Origin: Pigmentiphaga sp. H8
Lineage (GTDB): Bacteria; Pseudomonadota; Gammaproteobacteria; Burkholderiales; Burkholderiaceae_B
Direction: 5' to 3'
NCBI RefSeq assembly: GCF_003854895.1
Contig: NZ_CP033966.1
Span: 5,580,001 to 5,644,000, forward strand
DNA length: 64,000 bases
Part shown: positions 60,294 through 64,000 of the stretch, one piece after another
How positions within the stretch are numbered: position 1 is the first letter of the stretch
Layout: every line of letters begins with the position of its first letter
Notes under the pieces: generated by a model
Seen by the model: the letters and a program-made list of their open reading frames with translations, nothing else
Told to the model about the DNA's origin: nothing
Database searches by the model: none
Program-made: the position numbers and the translations under genes

Positions 60294-60515
60294 GAGCCGC
60301 TCCTGAGTGTGGTGATGCTGATACGGATACGACCGATAGTATCTTCCAGGCGGGCGGAAATAGCCTTGCTTTTTTTGGGCATTCCACCGCCTCGGAAAGA
60401 AGATTCTCCCTTTTTTAAGGTTTAAGAAGAAAGAAATCCCTATACGACTACCCGGACACCCGAAAAGGCCCCAAAAACCCCATCAGGGCTACACTGGCGG
60501 GGACAGACCCCTCCC

Positions 60516-61729
<1,214 letters not shown>

Positions 61730-61733
<4 letters not shown>

Positions 61734-62215
61734 AAAAGAATGCTCCGACCGAATCCCTGGACCAGACCGACCTGCAATTGATGCGTCACCTGCAGGAAGA
61801 CGGCCGCCTGTCCAACGCCAAGCTGGCCCAGCGCGTGGCGCTAAGCGAAACCCCCTGCTGGCACCGGCTACGCAAGCTGGAGTCCGAAGGCTATATCCAG
61901 GGCTACCAGGCCATGCTGGACCGCCGCAAGCTGGGGCTGGGCGAGCTAGCCTTCATCAGCCTGAATTTCTCGCCGCATACGGCCAAGGCCTTCGAGGCGC
62001 TGGAGCAACTGGTGGCGGCGAACGACCAGGTGCTGACCTGCCACCGCGTCACGGGCGAGGCCGATTTCGTGATGATGGTGGTGGCCGAGGACCTGGATTC
62101 GGTGCGCGACTTCATCGACAAGGTGCTGCGCACGCTGCCCAACGTGGCCACGGTGCGCACCAGCCTGTCGCTAAGGGAAGTGAAGTTCTCGAGCAAGCTG
62201 CCGCTGCCGGCGTGA
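61730..62215 (+). CDS. Lrp/AsnC-family transcriptional regulator
   Basis: 161 residues. HTH: TDLQLMRHLQEDGRLSNAKLAQRVALSETPCWHRLRKLES, then the RAM ligand domain (ALEQLVAANDQVLTCHRVTG, DFVMMVVAEDLDSVRDFIDK). The ATG at 61730 overlaps the stop of the diguanylate cyclase gene. Target genes are unknown; autoregulation and amino acid response are typical of the family. Confidence 0.9.
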
Positions 62216-62229
62216 AACGGTATCATTCG

Positions 62230-62241
62230 ACAACCAGTTGT
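62230..62241. promoter_or_regulatory. ACAACCAGTTGT dyad, MarR-type operator
   Basis: ACAAC and GTTGT flank CA, 15 bp before the MarR gene ATG at 62257. Short dyads of this type are often bound by MarR dimers, so autoregulation is likely. Confidence 0.5.
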
Positions 62242-62256
62242 TTTTTTTCACATCGC

Positions 62257-62766
62257 ATGGCACAACCCAAGTCCAAGGCGGCCCCGGCGAAGCCGGCATC
62301 CCCGCAGCCCCAGGCCGAACCGGCCTCCGCCTTCGAGGGCAACCTGTCGTACCACCTGTCCATCCTGAGCTTCCTGCTCGGCAAGGCCACGGCCGAGGTC
62401 TATGGCGCCGAGGACCTGACCACGCACCAGTGGAAGGTGCTGAGCGTGATCTGCAGCTACGCGCCCATGCCCGCCTCGGGCATCATGCAGTGGGTAACCC
62501 TGGACAAGTCGGCCATTTCACGCGCGGTGCGCAAGCTGCATACGGCGGGGCTGATCGAGCGGCGGCTGAGCGACAGCGACGCGCGCTTCTCCGAGATCCT
62601 GCCCACGCGCAAGGGGCGCGACAGCTACCGGCGCATGGCGGAAAGCATCCAGCGGCTGCAGGCCTCGGTGCTGGACGGCCTGCCGCAGGAGAAGGTGCGC
62701 GACATGTTCGACGCCTTCTCGCACATGGAAGCCCAGTTGCGCCGGCGCTTCGGCGCGGCCGGGTGA
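62257..62766 (+). CDS. MarR-family transcriptional regulator
   Basis: 169 residues from the ATG at 62257 (15 earlier codons are in frame but overlap the dyad). N-terminal about 35 residues are Ala/Pro-rich and disordered. Winged HTH: LTTHQWKVLSVICSYAPMPA, DKSAISRAVRKLHTAGLIERR and the wing RLSDSDARFSEILPTRKG. It ends 28 bp from the convergent M24 protein. Ligand and targets are unknown. Confidence 0.9.
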   Translation: MAQPKSKAAPAKPASPQPQAEPASAFEGNLSYHLSILSFLLGKATAEVYGAEDLTTHQWKVLSVICSYAPMPASGIMQWVTLDKSAISRAVRKLHTAGLIERRLSDSDARFSEILPTRKGRDSYRRMAESIQRLQASVLDGLPQEKVRDMFDAFSHMEAQLRRRFGAAG

Positions 62767-62794
62767 AGCGGCGCGGCTGACGGCCGCGCGCGCC

Positions 62795-64000
62795 TCAGGC
62801 GGCGACGTGCCAGACGCGGGTCGGCACGTCGTTGAGTTCCTCCGGACCGGAGCGGCCCACCACGACGCCAGCGCCGATGTTGACGCGGCGCAGGCCGATG
62901 CAGGCGTTGGGTTCCAGCTCCAGGCTCATGCCTTCTTCCATCACCAGGTCCGCCCGGCGCACGCCCGGGGTCGCCCACCCTTCTATCCGTTCCTCGAAGG
63001 TGCCGGCCAGTTGGGCGCGGTTGACGGGGGTGAAGCCGGTGGAGCCGAAGGTCAGCGTGTGCAGCAGCGGCGTCTTGCTCCAGCAGCCGCTGGCGGCGAT
63101 CGGCTGTTCCATCGCGGCGACGACTTCGCCGAAGGTGACGCCGGGCCGGACCGCGCGCAGTCCCGCTTCGTAGGCCCGCCGCGCCACCGATTCGCAGCGT
63201 TGCAGTTCCGCGTCGATGGGATCGAGCGCGACGCACATCTGGACCTGGGCCTCCTGGCCGCCGTAGGTCGTGTGGATCTCGGCCTGGACGACGTCGCCGG
63301 TGCGCAGCACGCGGGGCGGTTCGGCCCGCAGCGTCCAGCGCGGCGCGCCCCAGCCGATGTTGTCGACGCCCGATTGCAGGCTCAGGAAGGGGTAGCGCAC
63401 GTCGCAGCCGTTGCGGTGGATTTCGCGCAGGATCTCGGCATAGACCTCGGCCTCGCTGACACCCGGCCGGCACGCCTGCGCCATCGCGACGCAGGCCTTT
63501 TCGCTGACCTGGGCGGCGTGGCGCAGCAGGCGCAGTTCGTCCTCGCTCTTGACCAGCATGAAGTCGGTGAAGTCGCGCGTGAAATCGCGGAATTGCGCCT
63601 GGGGCAGCGCGCGCAGCAGGTTGGTGTGAAAACCCAGCGGCATCAGGCCCTCGGCTTCGCCGGGCGCGGTGGGCCCCAGGCCCACCAGGCCGATCACGCC
63701 CTTGCCCAACCCCTTGTCGAGCAGGGCTTCGGCCGTCTTGGCGCCGCCCATGCCGATGCGGAAGTCGGTGGTCCACAGCGGGATGCCGCGCCGCTGGCTT
63801 TCGAAGGCGCGCGACACGCGGCCCGGGCCGAAGGTCATCACGATGGCATCGTCGTCGTGGGTCAGCACGACGACCGAGTCGAGGAAATCGTCGATCAGAT
63901 AGCTCTCCAGGCGCTCGCGCCCCTGGAAGCTTCCCACCACGATGGCGTCGATTCCGCGTTCCCGCATCCGCGCGCGCAGCCCGCTCCAGCGGCGGTCGCG
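62795..64000 (-). CDS. M24 (creatinase/aminopeptidase P-like) family protein, 5' end outside window
   Basis: At least 401 residues; the frame is open through base 64000 and reads RRWSGLRARMRERGIDAIVV at the edge, the usual start region of M24B proteins, so the true start lies beyond. The C-terminal pita-bread domain is clear (RHAAQVSEKACVAMAQACRP, GDVVQAEIHTTYGGQEAQV, GMSLELEPNACI). The two metal-binding Asp are not where expected (AEIHTTYGGQEAQVQ), so it is closer to metal-independent creatinase-like members than to a peptidase. Substrate unknown. Confidence 0.8.
   Translation of the reverse strand, partial: RDRRWSGLRARMRERGIDAIVVGSFQGRERLESYLIDDFLDSVVVLTHDDDAIVMTFGPGRVSRAFESQRRGIPLWTTDFRIGMGGAKTAEALLDKGLGKGVIGLVGLGPTAPGEAEGLMPLGFHTNLLRALPQAQFRDFTRDFTDFMLVKSEDELRLLRHAAQVSEKACVAMAQACRPGVSEAEVYAEILREIHRNGCDVRYPFLSLQSGVDNIGWGAPRWTLRAEPPRVLRTGDVVQAEIHTTYGGQEAQVQMCVALDPIDAELQRCESVARRAYEAGLRAVRPGVTFGEVVAAMEQPIAASGCWSKTPLLHTLTFGSTGFTPVNRAQLAGTFEERIEGWATPGVRRADLVMEEGMSLELEPNACIGLRRVNIGAGVVVGRSGPEELNDVPTRVWHVAA

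Overview
The window looks like a high-GC chromosomal segment from a betaproteobacterium of the order Burkholderiales, most likely an Alcaligenaceae member of the Bordetella/Achromobacter type. The reasons are the many Bug-type periplasmic solute receptors (six, none beside TctA/TctB membrane genes), the glnK-amtB operon beside a TorF-type porin gene and ubiK, the FCD-type GntR regulators beside catabolic operons, and GGAG-led starts throughout. I see no rRNA, tRNA, insertion sequence, integrase or CRISPR array. The genus is an inference; the content is that of a versatile aromatic-compound degrader.

Layout. 0-12.9 kb: catabolic genes of unknown substrate. They comprise a ThDP enzyme, Bug receptors, a DUF6282 hydrolase coupled to a CobW-type GTPase, two SDRs, an amidohydrolase-like protein, and a fused LigB-LigA extradiol dioxygenase coupled to an aldehyde dehydrogenase, followed by an AraC activator. 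A conserved 43-bp element precedes two of these operons. 13.7-19.4 kb: a complete branched-chain amino acid type ABC importer (livF, G, M, H, K) and a GntR regulator. 19.6-22.7 kb: torF-glnK-amtB behind a sigma-54-type promoter, then ubiK. 22.7-31.0 kb: an HpaI-type aldolase, a GntR regulator, AzlCD, and a Rieske ring-hydroxylating dioxygenase whose alpha, beta, ferredoxin and divergently placed reductase are all present, with RraA- and RidA-type proteins and a Bug receptor in the same operon.

31.0-39.0 kb: a phenol degradation operon. It holds a six-subunit phenol hydroxylase (dmpKLMNOP-like), a plant-type ferredoxin, a porin and catechol 2,3-dioxygenase. It is preceded by a textbook sigma-54 promoter, and the likely activator, a DmpR/XylR-type protein with a V4R domain and a GAYTGA loop, lies 14 kb away at 52.9-54.5 kb. 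The last two meta-cleavage enzymes (4-hydroxy-2-oxovalerate aldolase and acylating acetaldehyde dehydrogenase) sit separately at 58.3-60.3 kb. The intermediate steps (semialdehyde dehydrogenase or hydrolase, tautomerase, decarboxylase, hydratase) are not in the window.

39-47 kb: an ABC exporter, small conserved proteins (DUF1090, GNAT, DUF817), and an argininosuccinate-lyase-like enzyme with a Bug receptor, an Asp/Glu racemase family protein and a divergent LysR regulator. 47.3-52.8 kb: an iron-uptake cassette (FecI-type sigma factor, FecR, TonB-dependent receptor with signalling domain, PepSY membrane protein) behind a Fur-like dyad. 54.6-58.1 kb: DUF883 protein, an amidohydrolase lipoprotein and a HipBA toxin-antitoxin pair with repeated CGATA operator motifs. 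60.5-64 kb: a membrane diguanylate cyclase overlapping an Lrp regulator, a MarR regulator and a creatinase-like M24 protein cut by the window end.

Most novel leads: the AraC-linked fused dioxygenase regulon, the split three-component Rieske dioxygenase regulon coupled to AzlCD, the lyase/racemase/receptor cluster, and three enzymes (an SDR, an amidohydrolase and an M24 protein) that lack canonical catalytic residues.
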